From: Nitrospira sp.
GTDB taxonomy: Bacteria > Nitrospirota > Nitrospiria > Nitrospirales > Nitrospiraceae
DNA length: 64,000 nt
Reading direction: 5' to 3'
NCBI GenBank assembly: GCA_013140455.1
Contig: JABFSU010000025.1
Span: forward strand, 1 to 64,000
The notes beneath the pieces were generated by a model, which saw only the letters and a list, made by a program, of their open reading frames with translations, ran no database searches and was not told the DNA's origin. This document shows positions 51,295 to 60,326 of the stretch, piece by piece (position 1 is the first letter of the stretch; each line of letters starts with the position of its first letter). Both the position numbers and the translations under genes were made by a program.

Positions 51295-51966
51295 TTGAAG
51301 ACCCCCCAACTACTTCTAGGAACGGCCCTCGTGGGAGCTCACTGGCTTCTTTCAGGACTTCCTGAGGCTCACGCTGAGATCTACCAATACATCGATGCCA
51401 ACGGGACCATCTCGCTGACCAATGTACCGACCGACCTGCGCTACCGGCGAATCACCACACAATCAAACAGACTCCATCCCGTTCTGTCAGAGCGGGAACT
51501 CGAACCGATGATCAGCCGGTATTCCAGGCGACACCAATTACACCCCGCCCTCATCCGAGCGGTCATTAAAGCGGAATCGGGCTTCGACCCGATGGCGGTG
51601 TCACGAGCCGGCGCCATTGGCCTGATGCAACTCATGCCACAAACAGCCGTTCGCCTCGAAGTGCGAGACCTCTACGATCCTGAAGATAATATCGGGGGAG
51701 GAACGAAATATCTGCGGCAGCTGCTGGATCGATTCCGGGGAAACCTTCCGTTGGCCCTTGCAGCCTACAATGCCGGGGAACATACCGTGGATCGCTATCG
51801 CGGTCTCCCGCCGATCGACGAAACCCGCCAATACGTCCGGAAAGTCATTCGCTATTATCGGACGTTTCTGATTAAGGACGGCCTGATGGCCGGGCACGTG
51901 ATCGCGGCTGCCGAATCTGCAGCGCCACAACCACCCCCCGCTTCTTTGCCGGCCTCGGCTCAGTAG
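51295..51966 (+). CDS. Periplasmic lytic transglycosylase with DUF4124-like head, TTG start
   Basis: Starting at TTG 51295 (AGGAG seven bases ahead) the product has 223 residues and a clean signal peptide (KTPQLLLGTALVGAHWLLSG, cleaved after AHA); an ATG at 51259 would precede it with 12 unlikely residues. A short DUF4124-like segment follows (EIYQYIDANGTISLTNVPTD), then an SLT domain with AVIKAESGFDPMAVSRAGAI (catalytic Glu in ES), GLMQLMPQTA and ALAAYNAGEHTVDRYRGLPP. It cleaves peptidoglycan glycan strands. Its 3' end overlaps the convergent nadB by 95 bp. Confidence 0.9.
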   Translation: MKTPQLLLGTALVGAHWLLSGLPEAHAEIYQYIDANGTISLTNVPTDLRYRRITTQSNRLHPVLSERELEPMISRYSRRHQLHPALIRAVIKAESGFDPMAVSRAGAIGLMQLMPQTAVRLEVRDLYDPEDNIGGGTKYLRQLLDRFRGNLPLALAAYNAGEHTVDRYRGLPPIDETRQYVRKVIRYYRTFLIKDGLMAGHVIAAAESAAPQPPPASLPASAQ

Positions 51967-53560
51967 TATCACTGGCGATCCGCAACTGACTGTGCTGCTT
52001 CCAGCCTGGCCGTTTCGCCTCGGGGCAATCTGAGCGAAAATGCGCCCCGACGCTGTTCTCCCGCCATAATGCGGCTTCCGCGACACAATGCGCGACCTGC
52101 ACCATGTTCTTCACTTCCAGCTCAGCCCTGGTCGTAGAGAACCTGGTCACGAGCTGTGTCCAGCGGGACAATTGAGCCGTGGCGCGAATGAGCGAGTCGC
52201 GCGACCGGATGACCCCGACCTGTCCCCACATCGTCCGACGGAGCGAACTCCTGAGCTTCTCTACATCTTCCAGTGTCGCCTCTCCTGCGACCTGAGGAGC
52301 CTCTGCATAGAGAGACGGCTCAGGAAATTCCTGCCCCTGAGCAAACCCGATTGCAGCGACGCCGGCCCGCATACCAAAGACCAGTCCTTCCAATAGCGAA
52401 TTGCTCGCCAGGCGATTGGCCCCATGGACGCCGCTACAGGCCACCTCGCCAGCCGCGAATAATCCCGGCAGCGTGGTGGCCCCATTTACGTCGGTCCACA
52501 CCCCGCCCATCATGTAGTGAGCGCTGGGAGAGACCGGGATCCACTCTTCGGTAATATCAATATCGGATCGCAGGCAGGTTGCATAGATCGTCGGGAATCG
52601 GCGCTTGATGAACTCGGCACCCAGATGGGTGACATCGAGATACACATGCCGGGCGCGCGTCGCCGCCATCTCAGCCCAGATCGCCCGCGATACGATATCC
52701 CGTGGAGCAAGGGCCCCGAGCGGATGGTATCGCTGCATGAACAGCTCGCCTTTGTTATTGCGCAACTGCCCGCCTTCTCCGCGCATGGCTTCGGACAGGA
52801 GGAACGGCGGACTGGAAGGGAGATAGAGCGAGGTCGGATGAAACTGGACGAACTCCATATCCTGCAGCATGGCTCCTGCCCGAAATGCCATCGCCATGCC
52901 ATCGCCGGTGGCATTAGGAGGGTTCGTCGTCCGGGCGTAAATCTGCCCGGCACCACCTGTCGATAACACGACTGCTTTTGCAGGAATAATGAACTGCTTC
53001 GACGATGATTCATCGAGCACGACAGCCCCGCAACAACGCCCCTCCTTCACCACCAGGTCAACCGTGAAGTGATAGTCGAGCCGTTGGATGCGCTTCTGCC
53101 GCGCGACCTGCGCCATCAGTGCGCGCACCATTTCGTTGCCTGTGGCATCTCCGCGTGCGCGTAAAATGCGGCTCCGGCTATGCGCCGCCTCTCTGGCAAA
53201 GGCAAACTTTCCATCCGTCTTGTCGAATTTGGCGCCCCACCGGATCAATTCCTGGATCCGCGCCGGCCCCTCCTCCACCAGCACCCGAACCGCCTCAGGC
53301 CGACACAGCCCGTGGCCGGCCTTCAGCGTATCGGTCCGGTGAATCGCGACATCGTCCTCTTCACTGAGAGCCACCGCCACGCCTCCTTGCGCATAGATCG
53401 AATTGCTCTGCAGCGGATGCCCCTTCGTCAGCATGATGACACGGCCTTCACGGCTCAACTCCAATGCCGCGCGCAACCCGGCTACGCCGCTCCCGATCAC
53501 CAGAAAGTCGGCGTTAGGGAGAGAGGAAGTTTTCCGCGACTGAGCTGCCGATGGTTTCAT
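51872..53560 (-). CDS. nadB: L-aspartate oxidase
   Basis: From ATG 53560 the protein has 562 residues: FAD site VIGSGVAGLRAALELSREG, SNSIYAQGGVAVALSEEDD, AAHSRSRILRARGDATG, FHPTSLYLP, RGEGGQLRNNKGELF, PRDIVSRAIWAEM and the C-terminal helical domain. It oxidises aspartate to iminoaspartate, first step of NAD synthesis. Its start overlaps the lipoprotein gene stop as ATGA. The last 30 residues (RQPRSRARPSGRP) are encoded antisense to the transglycosylase gene, an unusual 95-bp tail-to-tail overlap. Confidence 0.94.
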   Translation of the reverse strand: MKPSAAQSRKTSSLPNADFLVIGSGVAGLRAALELSREGRVIMLTKGHPLQSNSIYAQGGVAVALSEEDDVAIHRTDTLKAGHGLCRPEAVRVLVEEGPARIQELIRWGAKFDKTDGKFAFAREAAHSRSRILRARGDATGNEMVRALMAQVARQKRIQRLDYHFTVDLVVKEGRCCGAVVLDESSSKQFIIPAKAVVLSTGGAGQIYARTTNPPNATGDGMAMAFRAGAMLQDMEFVQFHPTSLYLPSSPPFLLSEAMRGEGGQLRNNKGELFMQRYHPLGALAPRDIVSRAIWAEMAATRARHVYLDVTHLGAEFIKRRFPTIYATCLRSDIDITEEWIPVSPSAHYMMGGVWTDVNGATTLPGLFAAGEVACSGVHGANRLASNSLLEGLVFGMRAGVAAIGFAQGQEFPEPSLYAEAPQVAGEATLEDVEKLRSSLRRTMWGQVGVIRSRDSLIRATAQLSRWTQLVTRFSTTRAELEVKNMVQVAHCVAEAALWRENSVGAHFRSDCPEAKRPGWKQHSQLRIASDTTEPRPAKKRGVVVALQIRQPRSRARPSGRP

Positions 53561-54084
53561 TGGGGAAGCGGCTTCTGCGGCACTGCGGGAAGGTCGGATA
53601 ACGCCTGGCGCACTTTCATTCCAAACGGTAAATCCCCCTGCACACCACGGAGAAGAATCGATTGTTGGCCCACCCACTGCAAGCGGGCATGTCCACGCTG
53701 GCGAATGCCGGCGTCGTCAGGATTTTTCTTCCAGACTCCCTGCCAATGCACATACACGTCAATATTCTCCCCGTCGATCATGATGCGCTCGGTTTTGAAG
53801 TCCAGTTGAATGGATTGAAACAATTCGAAGTCCTGCGCAGCCTCTGCTTGGATTTGCTCCAACGACTCCGCAGGCAACATCACATCCTGAAAAGCAGAAC
53901 GGTCTCGATGCTGATACGCCTCCCGTAACGCTTCCACAGCACGATCGATACGGGTAAACCGCTCATGATCCTCAGGATACTGGAGCGTCTTCGATGAGCA
54001 GGCCACGGCTGTAATGAGTACCGCCGTTCCGCACCAACGGAGCATGCGCATGAAAAACTGAGAGGCCAGAAGATTCGTATCCAT
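53557..54084 (-). CDS. Probable lipoprotein of unknown function
   Basis: The 175-residue protein has an N-terminal hydrophobic stretch with lipobox-like ITAVACSS (Cys 29), then a domain with RIDRAVEALREAYQHRDRSA, FQSIQLDFKTERIMIDGENI, DVYVHWQGVWKKNP, which resembles the NTF2/SnoaL-type helix-then-sheet pattern, assigned only tentatively. It is translationally coupled to nadB (ATGA), a link with no obvious functional reason. Confidence 0.72.
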   Translation of the reverse strand: MDTNLLASQFFMRMLRWCGTAVLITAVACSSKTLQYPEDHERFTRIDRAVEALREAYQHRDRSAFQDVMLPAESLEQIQAEAAQDFELFQSIQLDFKTERIMIDGENIDVYVHWQGVWKKNPDDAGIRQRGHARLQWVGQQSILLRGVQGDLPFGMKVRQALSDLPAVPQKPLPQ

Positions 54085-54192
54085 AGGCTCGCAGTATAGG
54101 AACGTCCCGGGGATCGGTCAAGGCGCGGCGCCGCGGTCGAACCGACAGAAAATATGCGCACCACAATCATTCACGGTCAGTCACCGACTGGC

Positions 54193-54221
54193 TTGCTTTT
54201 TGACCTAAAAGTCTCTAGACT
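54193..54221 (+). promoter_or_regulatory. Promoter of the bS22-like gene
   Basis: TTGCTT (54193-54198), 17 bases, TAGACT (54216-54221), 26 bases before the start codon of the 31-residue gene. Confidence 0.5.
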
Positions 54222-54246
54222 CCCCCGTCTTTGGAGATTACATTGC

Positions 54247-54342
54247 ATGTCGAGCGTGTTAAAAAAGCGTCGGAAAAAAATGCGCAAGCACAAGTATAAG
54301 AAGTTGCGCAGACGCCAAAAATTCTTACGTCGTAAGAGCTAG
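54247..54342 (+). CDS. 31-residue AURKAIP1/COX24-type ribosomal protein (bS22-like)
   Basis: The protein, starting MSSVLKKRRKKMRKHKYKKL, is 31 residues, almost all Lys and Arg. It matches the mycobacterial bS22 protein and the C terminus of mitochondrial mS38 (AURKAIP1/COX24 family): SV-KKRRKRM-KHKxxKLxRRxRxxRRK. bS22/mS38 sits on the small ribosomal subunit near the decoding region. TGGAG lies ten bases before ATG 54247. It is easily missed because of its size. Another small conserved gene follows after 29 bp. Confidence 0.88.
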   Translation: MSSVLKKRRKKMRKHKYKKLRRRQKFLRRKS

Positions 54343-54371
54343 CTCACCCCGTTCACCGGGAGGAGGACATT

Positions 54372-54590
54372 GTGCCGGAAGGCAAGAAGGTTCGCATCCG
54401 CGTCCGTACGGTGAACTGCACCTACGTGGGGGACTTTCTCGTTCCGCCAATGCGTCATCGCGTCTCGGATGCGATCAACGAGGAAGTGCGACTCTTTATC
54501 AGCCTGACGGACGTGGTCATTAACGAGACGGATCGTTCTGACTATGTGGCCCTCAATAAGAACCTGATCGAGTCCATCGCGCAGCTCTAG
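54372..54590 (+). CDS. Small conserved protein of unknown function, GTG start
   Basis: The 72-residue product starts at GTG 54372, with GGGAGGAGG directly upstream. The sequence (KKVRIRVRTVNCTYVGDFLV, PPMRHRVSDAINEEVRLFIS, LTDVVINETD, RSDYVALNKNLIESI) is predicted mostly beta strand and resembles small RNA-binding-like or DUF6812-type proteins. Its position behind the bS22-like gene hints at translation or RNA contact but nothing more can be said. Confidence 0.75.
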   Translation: MPEGKKVRIRVRTVNCTYVGDFLVPPMRHRVSDAINEEVRLFISLTDVVINETDRSDYVALNKNLIESIAQL

Positions 54591-54682
54591 CACCTTGTCC
54601 TCCAACCATCCTCCGTTGCATCCCATCGCCCCGGATACCCACAGGGATGGGATAACGCCCTTACACCGAAACCTCCAGACGT

Positions 54683-56413
54683 ATGTCGCCCTTTAGACGA
54701 TTTCTTCCATTTGTACGACCATATCTTTCACGAATGATCCTGGCGGGACTCCTCGTGATGGGAGTGGCCGCCATCAATCTGGCCCTGCTGCGCCTGGCCG
54801 GCACGCTCTGGGACGTCATTACCGTCCAACACGATCGTACCCGCATGACGGAATTGATCGGGCTGTTCATCGGCCTGGTTCTCCTGCAAGGCCTCTGTTC
54901 GATGGGGCACAGCTACCTGACGACCTGGATCTCCCAACGAGTCGTCGCTGATTTCCGCACCCATCTCTTTGCGCATCTGCAGAACCTCGCGGTCAGCTTC
55001 TTCGCCAGGAGGCGAACGGGGGAATTGCTATCCCGGCTGATGAACGATGTCACCGTCATTCAGTCCATCGTCACCGAGACCCCCATCGACACGGCGAAAC
55101 AGTTGGTGACGTTCATCGGCGGCATCGGGTTCTTGCTGGCCATGAATTGGCGGCTGTGCCTCCTCATTCTGCTCCTCCTCCCGCTGTTGGTGCTCGTCGC
55201 CAAATTTTTTGGACGCAAACTGAAATCACTGTCGACCTCGATCCAGGATCAAACCGCCGCGCTCAGCACCCTCCTTGAGGAAGTCATTTCAGGCATACGT
55301 ATCGTGAAGTCGTTCGTACAAACGAAGCGGGAAGAAGACCGTTTCTTGACCCAGGTCCAGCATGGCCTGGCTCTCTCGCTCAAACGAGCCGGCATCATGG
55401 CCCTGTTCGTCCCCGTCATCAGCCTACTGACATTTTCAGCCGCCGCTGCCGTGCTGTGGTACGGTGGCACCCAAGTGATCGAAGGCACCGTCACACCGGG
55501 CGATCTCTTCGCCTTCGTGCTGTTCGCAGGAATCCTGATCGGGCCCTTCAGTTCGGCAGCCCGCGTCTTCGCTCAAATCAAAGAGGCTCAGGGCGCCACC
55601 CAGCGCGTCTTTGAAATTCTCGACGCAGAAGCGGACATTCGAGACGCCCCGAATGCGCACGTCCTCTCCGCAGTGAAAGGCCACGTGCGTGCCGAGCAGG
55701 TCAGCTTCAGTTACGACCCCCGCACCCCAGTGCTGTCTCACCTGTCATTCGAAGCACAGCCGGGCGAACTCGTCGCCTTCGTCGGGCCGACGGGAGCCGG
55801 CAAAACAACCGTCATCAATCTGCTCCATCGCTTCTACGATCCGGTCGAAGGCCGTATCACCGTGGATGGGCACGATCTGAAACAGGTCACGGTGGATAGC
55901 TGGTATCGGCAGGTCGCGCTCGTTCCGCAAGAAACCATTCTGTTCGGCGGGACGATTCTCGACAACATTCGATATGGGAACCCCGAGGCGAGCGAGGCGG
56001 CGGTAGAGGAAGCGAGCAAGGCGGCACACGCGCACGAATTTATTTCGGCCTTTCCTGACAAATACCTGACTGTGGTGGGAGAGAAAGGGATCAACCTGTC
56101 AGGCGGCCAGCGGCAGCGGATTGCCATTGCCCGGGCGATTCTCAAAAACCCTCGCATCCTGCTGCTCGATGAAGCCACCTCGTCGCTCGACACCGAATCG
56201 GAACGGCTGGTCCAGGAAGCCCTTGAACGATTGATGCAGGGACGAACCACGTTTGTGGTCGCGCATCGACTCTCCACAATTCAACGCGCAGACCGCATCC
56301 TTGTCCTGGATAAGGGACGAGTCGTTGAAGAAGGTACCCACGCACAGCTGCTTGAGCGTAAAGGTCTCTATCACTATCTCTACACAATTAGGTTCACCGA
56401 GCAGACATCCTAG
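54683..56413 (+). CDS. MsbA-like ABC exporter, fused TMD-NBD
   Basis: The 576-residue protein has an ABC type-1 membrane domain (six helices, about 1-310) and an ATPase domain with Walker A GPTGAGKTTVINLL, Q-loop, signature LSGGQRQRIAIARAILKNP, Walker B ILLLDEATSSLD and H-loop VVAHRLSTI. It belongs to the MsbA/lipid and multidrug exporter group and functions as a homodimer. The assignment to lipid A export is plausible but not shown. The gene is separate from LPS genes here. Confidence 0.92.
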   Translation: MSPFRRFLPFVRPYLSRMILAGLLVMGVAAINLALLRLAGTLWDVITVQHDRTRMTELIGLFIGLVLLQGLCSMGHSYLTTWISQRVVADFRTHLFAHLQNLAVSFFARRRTGELLSRLMNDVTVIQSIVTETPIDTAKQLVTFIGGIGFLLAMNWRLCLLILLLLPLLVLVAKFFGRKLKSLSTSIQDQTAALSTLLEEVISGIRIVKSFVQTKREEDRFLTQVQHGLALSLKRAGIMALFVPVISLLTFSAAAAVLWYGGTQVIEGTVTPGDLFAFVLFAGILIGPFSSAARVFAQIKEAQGATQRVFEILDAEADIRDAPNAHVLSAVKGHVRAEQVSFSYDPRTPVLSHLSFEAQPGELVAFVGPTGAGKTTVINLLHRFYDPVEGRITVDGHDLKQVTVDSWYRQVALVPQETILFGGTILDNIRYGNPEASEAAVEEASKAAHAHEFISAFPDKYLTVVGEKGINLSGGQRQRIAIARAILKNPRILLLDEATSSLDTESERLVQEALERLMQGRTTFVVAHRLSTIQRADRILVLDKGRVVEEGTHAQLLERKGLYHYLYTIRFTEQTS

Positions 56414-56462
56414 CCCCAACTGCTTCGTCATCATCCCGTCACGACCCATTCCCTTTACTCAT

Positions 56463-57539
56463 TCACTCCAGCTTTTCCACTCGCACGCCTAAGAGCCGGA
56501 TCCGTTGACGACGCGGGTTCTCCCGCCGATCAAGGAACGGGAGCAGCAGCTTGAGCAGCTCGCGACGCACAGCCGCCCCATCCCGCACCGGATCAGGAAA
56601 GGTATGGGCTCTGGTGACCGTGGTGAAGTCAGAAAACCGCACGGTAAGAGCGACCGTCCTGCAGGCGTCGAATCCTTCCTGCGCCAGTCGCGCAAACACG
56701 CCGTCACCTAACTGCGACAACCGCTCCACCAGAACCTGTGAATCCAGCGTATCCTCATCAAAGGTCTCCTGCTCGCTGATCGACTTCGGCTCCCAATGCT
56801 CCTCCACCGGCGAGTTATCCTGCGCGCGAATCTTGGCATACCATTCACGCCCCCGCTTGCCGAACCGTGTCTCTATCTCAGCCTGGCTCAACTGTTTCAG
56901 CTCCTCAACAAGCCGAATATGCTGTGCAGCGAGCAACGCTTCGGTCTTCGGCCCGATTCCAGGAATCGCACGGACCGACAACGGAGCGAGAAACGCTTCC
57001 GCCTCTGCCTCCGTCACAACCGTAAAACCGTCGGGCTTCTGAAAGCCTGAGGCGATCTTGGCAATCATTTTATTCGGCCCGATCCCGACCGACGCCGTCA
57101 ATCGTTCTTCGGCGAGAATCGCCGCCTTGACCGACCGACACAACACGGCCGCCGCCTCGAAGGACCCGGAGCTAGACACATCCCCATAGGCCTCATCGAT
57201 ACTCGCCTGCTCGAGCACAGGAATGGCTCGGCGAGCAATAGCCATCACCGATTCGGATACACGTGCATACTTGCGCATATCGACGGAGACGAACGTGACC
57301 GGGGGCTGCCCCCTTCGACGAGCCTCTTCCGAAAGACGCCAGGCCGTGGAAATCGGAGTCGCCGAATGAATCCCGTACTCGCGCGCTTTGTAATTTGCAG
57401 TCGAAGCAACCCCGCGCCCCTGCCCTTGTGCCGGATCGGCCCCCACGACCAGAGGGAGTCCTCGAAACGCCGGTGTATCCCGCTCTTCGATCGCAGCATA
57501 AAACGCGTCCATATCGATGTGCGCAATGATCCTAGGCAT
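56463..57539 (-). CDS. dinB: DNA polymerase IV (Y-family)
   Basis: The 358-residue protein has the Y-family motifs: IAHIDMDAFYAAIEERD (metal Asp), GVASTANYKAREYGIHSATP, VLEQASIDEAYGDVS (catalytic SIDEAY), SVGIGPNKMIAKIASGFQKP and a C-terminal little finger (LTVRFSDFTTVTRAHTFP). It performs error-prone translesion synthesis. It ends in EKLE without a clear beta-clamp motif. It is convergent with the ABC gene, 49 bp away. Confidence 0.94.
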   Translation of the reverse strand: MPRIIAHIDMDAFYAAIEERDTPAFRGLPLVVGADPAQGQGRGVASTANYKAREYGIHSATPISTAWRLSEEARRRGQPPVTFVSVDMRKYARVSESVMAIARRAIPVLEQASIDEAYGDVSSSGSFEAAAVLCRSVKAAILAEERLTASVGIGPNKMIAKIASGFQKPDGFTVVTEAEAEAFLAPLSVRAIPGIGPKTEALLAAQHIRLVEELKQLSQAEIETRFGKRGREWYAKIRAQDNSPVEEHWEPKSISEQETFDEDTLDSQVLVERLSQLGDGVFARLAQEGFDACRTVALTVRFSDFTTVTRAHTFPDPVRDGAAVRRELLKLLLPFLDRRENPRRQRIRLLGVRVEKLE

Positions 57540-57787
57540 CAGCCCATTCTACTTCCTTGATTGAACCCAGGGGTATTTACTGATCGGCATCAGACAGATA
57601 GCAACTTTTTTCGCTACGAATACCTGAGATTGTCCGCGACTATGTACAAGAAGATCAAAGAGAGAAAGGGGGACACAGGCGGGCGAAGAACACAGATCGT
57701 AGAAGGACGCTTAGACACGACAACATGCCCAAACGAGAAAAGGACTCACTACGAGTGAAATGATAACCAATCCCTTTTAGGTAGGGC
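57540..57787. other. Intergenic before dinB
   Basis: The 248 bp carry no supported ORF and no clear SOS box (CTG-N10-CAG) next to dinB by eye. A repeated CACAGG/ACACAG pattern is seen but is not diagnostic. Confidence 0.4.
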
Positions 57788-58450
57788 TTACCGGACCTTG
57801 GAGAAGTCGGCGTCAAATTCGCTCGTCTTCCCGTCCGGGAAGAACACGATGACTTTCGTCTTACCGTTCGGATCGAAGCTGTCGTAGGCGAAGCGCGCCG
57901 TAAATCGCGATCGGAAGGCGGGGCCCTGGCCGTCGTTCTTGCGGCCCTTTTCCGCAGGGCTCACATCGATGGACTTGATATTCTTGTTCCCTTGTTGAAA
58001 CGCAACCTGTGCCCCTTCGGCAAAGTATTCGTCGTCGCCGCAGAGCTGCACTTCCACTTCCATATTCGGCATATCGACGACTTTCTTGATGAACTCATCC
58101 GGCATACGGATCTCTTTCTTCTGCTTCTTCGATTCCGCCGCTTCCTGGCGCCCGAAAGCTTCGAGTCGGAATCGCTTGGTACGCAGGATGGCGCTGGCAC
58201 CGCAGGGATCTTTTTCAGGATCTGACCCGACCCGGGTGGCCAAGGACGCTTGCTGCAGGACCTTCTTGACGTCTTCAGGAGAGTTAGCTTTGTCCATCGG
58301 AATACGGCCGGCCTCCAGAGCCTTCTGCGCATCGTCCACGGACAGCTTCACGTCAATGGCCGACGCCGCCTCTGGTCCGACGAGCGCCAGAACTCCCAAT
58401 AGACTCGACACCACCACCATCCCTTGACGCCGATGGGCTCTGCTCTGCAT
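57788..58450 (-). CDS. Exported protein of unknown function
   Basis: From ATG 58450 (GGAGG upstream) the protein has 220 residues: signal peptide (GMVVVSSLLGVLALVGPEAA, cleaved near SA|ID), then a domain with SVDDAQKALEAGRIPMDKAN, two Cys (KDPCGASA, VQLCGDDEYF), and late SRFTARFAYDSFDPNGKTKV, IVFFPDGKTSEFDADFSKV. The C terminus is beta-rich. I recognise no family. Monocistronic on the minus strand before the maf-dus-DUF692 group. Confidence 0.72.
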   Translation of the reverse strand: MQSRAHRRQGMVVVSSLLGVLALVGPEAASAIDVKLSVDDAQKALEAGRIPMDKANSPEDVKKVLQQASLATRVGSDPEKDPCGASAILRTKRFRLEAFGRQEAAESKKQKKEIRMPDEFIKKVVDMPNMEVEVQLCGDDEYFAEGAQVAFQQGNKNIKSIDVSPAEKGRKNDGQGPAFRSRFTARFAYDSFDPNGKTKVIVFFPDGKTSEFDADFSKVR

Positions 58451-58515
58451 AACCGCCTCCCTGAAGATAAAGCCAAGAAAAGAATGGCGCATTGTAGGGG
58501 AAGCGCCAGGTCATT

Positions 58516-59151
58516 TCAATCATGCGTAAACCGTGACCAGTTCGGATACGGCTTGTCGCGATAAAGCGCATCGACATCGACGGGAGCAGGTACGCCTGCG
58601 TCAGCCAGCAAGATTGCCACCCTGAGCAAGGGCAACCCGACGATGCCAAGAAAATCACCACAGATCGTCTCGATGAACTCACCGCCCACGCCCTGAATGG
58701 AATAGGCGCCGGCTTTCCCCATCGGCTCTTGAGTCGCCAGATATCGCTCGATGGCGGCTTCGTCATAGGCTTTCATCTGTACCGTGGCAGTCTCGATCGC
58801 GACGGCTTCATGGTGAGGGGTCTGCTGACAGAGGGCCACGGCCGTGTGTACATCATGCGGCCGCCCTGCCAATCTCGTCAGCATCGCGCGTGCATCGGCC
58901 AGATCCGACGGCTTGCCCAACATCTGCCCGTCGAGTTCAATCACGGTGTCGCTGCCCAGCACCAAAGCGGTCGGTCGCACAATCGCAATGGACCGCGCTT
59001 TCTCACGCGCAAAATGCTCAACCTGTTGCCGCGGACTCCGTCCCGGCTGAGGCACTTCTTCAAAATCCGGGGCGACAATCTCGAATGGAATACCGAGCAG
59101 CGCGAGGAGTTCGCGGCGGCGAGGAGAGGTTGAGGCGAGAATCAACTGCAT
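58516..59151 (-). CDS. maf: Maf-type nucleotide pyrophosphatase
   Basis: The 211-residue protein begins LILASTSPRRRELLALLGIP and has SDTVIELDGQMLGKP and the later GKAGAYSIQG, matching the Maf/YhdE group that hydrolyses dTTP/UTP and modified nucleotides as a house-cleaning enzyme. Its start lies 10 bp inside the end of dus, so the genes are coupled. The last 30 residues extend past the core. Confidence 0.93.
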   Translation of the reverse strand: MQLILASTSPRRRELLALLGIPFEIVAPDFEEVPQPGRSPRQQVEHFAREKARSIAIVRPTALVLGSDTVIELDGQMLGKPSDLADARAMLTRLAGRPHDVHTAVALCQQTPHHEAVAIETATVQMKAYDEAAIERYLATQEPMGKAGAYSIQGVGGEFIETICGDFLGIVGLPLLRVAILLADAGVPAPVDVDALYRDKPYPNWSRFTHD

Positions 59152-60326
59152 CGCGATATAAGCGTCTGGGCCTCAGTCGACAGATCATCGCCGAACACTC
59201 CATCTGTGGCCTGACCATCGACGATCTGATTGGCCTGATAGCGGGCGATCATAGCCTCCACATCCTCCGCAGACGACACGCGAAACATCTGGCCCCGCAA
59301 CGCCGCCGCATGGGGGAAGCCTTTGCAATACCACCCCAAATGCTTCCGCATGCGATGAAATTGCCCCGGACCGCAAATCGCCTGGAACTGCCGCGCATGG
59401 TCGAGCATCAGCGCGAAGCGCGCGGTAAGTTCTATCGGCTGGTCTTTAATGCACGCGTCTGACGCATCCCCCCTTGCCAACGCACGGGCCTGCTCTTTGG
59501 CGTGAAAAAACCACGGGGCTCCAAGCACAGCTCGTCCGACTAGGACTCCATCCACCTGCGTGGATCGCACGCGACTCACCACCTCATTGAGGCTTTGGAC
59601 ATCGCCGTTCCCCAACAGCAGTATGCCCGTGTCTTTGACTAACTGGACCGCCCTGGCGATCGCCGACCAATCCGCTTCACCTCGATACATTTGCTGGAGC
59701 GTGCGCCCGTGAAGGGTGATCGCAACAGGCTTTTCTTGAATCAGATGCGAAACCCAGTCTTCCACAATCACGGAGTCGTAGCCTAACCGGGTCTTCACGG
59801 ACAGCGGCAGCACGCGTCGCTGAACCGGAACTGTGCCCTGACGCCCGACATTCATTGCATGAATCGCCGCAATCCTCGCAGGTTTAAACCCGACCTGCTC
59901 CAACGTCTGCCCGTTCGCCCAATCATGAATCGCACGACTGGTAGCTTGCATGATGGCATGGGCCACCTCTGGGGTCTTGATCAGGCCGGCGCCAGAACCG
60001 GATGACGCCACATTTTTTGACGGGCACCCCATATTAATATCGATTCCATCAAATCCTAACTCGCAGGCCGCGTGCGTGGCCTGGTAGAACAACGCTGGAT
60101 CTTTGCCATAGAGCTGGGCAACAACCGGCCTTTCCAATTCACTATAGATCAGCGTGTTCAGCAGGAACTCCGGCCCCCGACAGACATCATGAACATGCGT
60201 GAACTCGGTAAAGGTCACATCAGGCCTGCCGTGCTGAGCAATCACTCGCCGGAACGTCGCATCCGTCACCCCATCCATCGGAGAGAGGCCCACGATCGGG
60301 CGCGACAATGTCGACCAGAAGCTCAT
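59142..60326 (-). CDS. dus: tRNA-dihydrouridine synthase
   Basis: The 394-residue FMN enzyme has LSPMDGVTDATFRRVIAQHG, INMGCPSKNVASSGSGAGLI (catalytic Cys in GCP), SVKTRLGYD, ITLHGRTLQQMYRGEADWSA and GNGDVQSLNEV. It reduces uridines in tRNA D-loops. It is longer than typical (about 330 residues), with a C-terminal helical extension containing MRKHLGWYCKGFPHAA. It overlaps the DUF692 gene (ATGA) and the maf gene (10 bp), so it is the middle of a coupled operon. Confidence 0.94.
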   Translation of the reverse strand: MSFWSTLSRPIVGLSPMDGVTDATFRRVIAQHGRPDVTFTEFTHVHDVCRGPEFLLNTLIYSELERPVVAQLYGKDPALFYQATHAACELGFDGIDINMGCPSKNVASSGSGAGLIKTPEVAHAIMQATSRAIHDWANGQTLEQVGFKPARIAAIHAMNVGRQGTVPVQRRVLPLSVKTRLGYDSVIVEDWVSHLIQEKPVAITLHGRTLQQMYRGEADWSAIARAVQLVKDTGILLLGNGDVQSLNEVVSRVRSTQVDGVLVGRAVLGAPWFFHAKEQARALARGDASDACIKDQPIELTARFALMLDHARQFQAICGPGQFHRMRKHLGWYCKGFPHAAALRGQMFRVSSAEDVEAMIARYQANQIVDGQATDGVFGDDLSTEAQTLISRCS

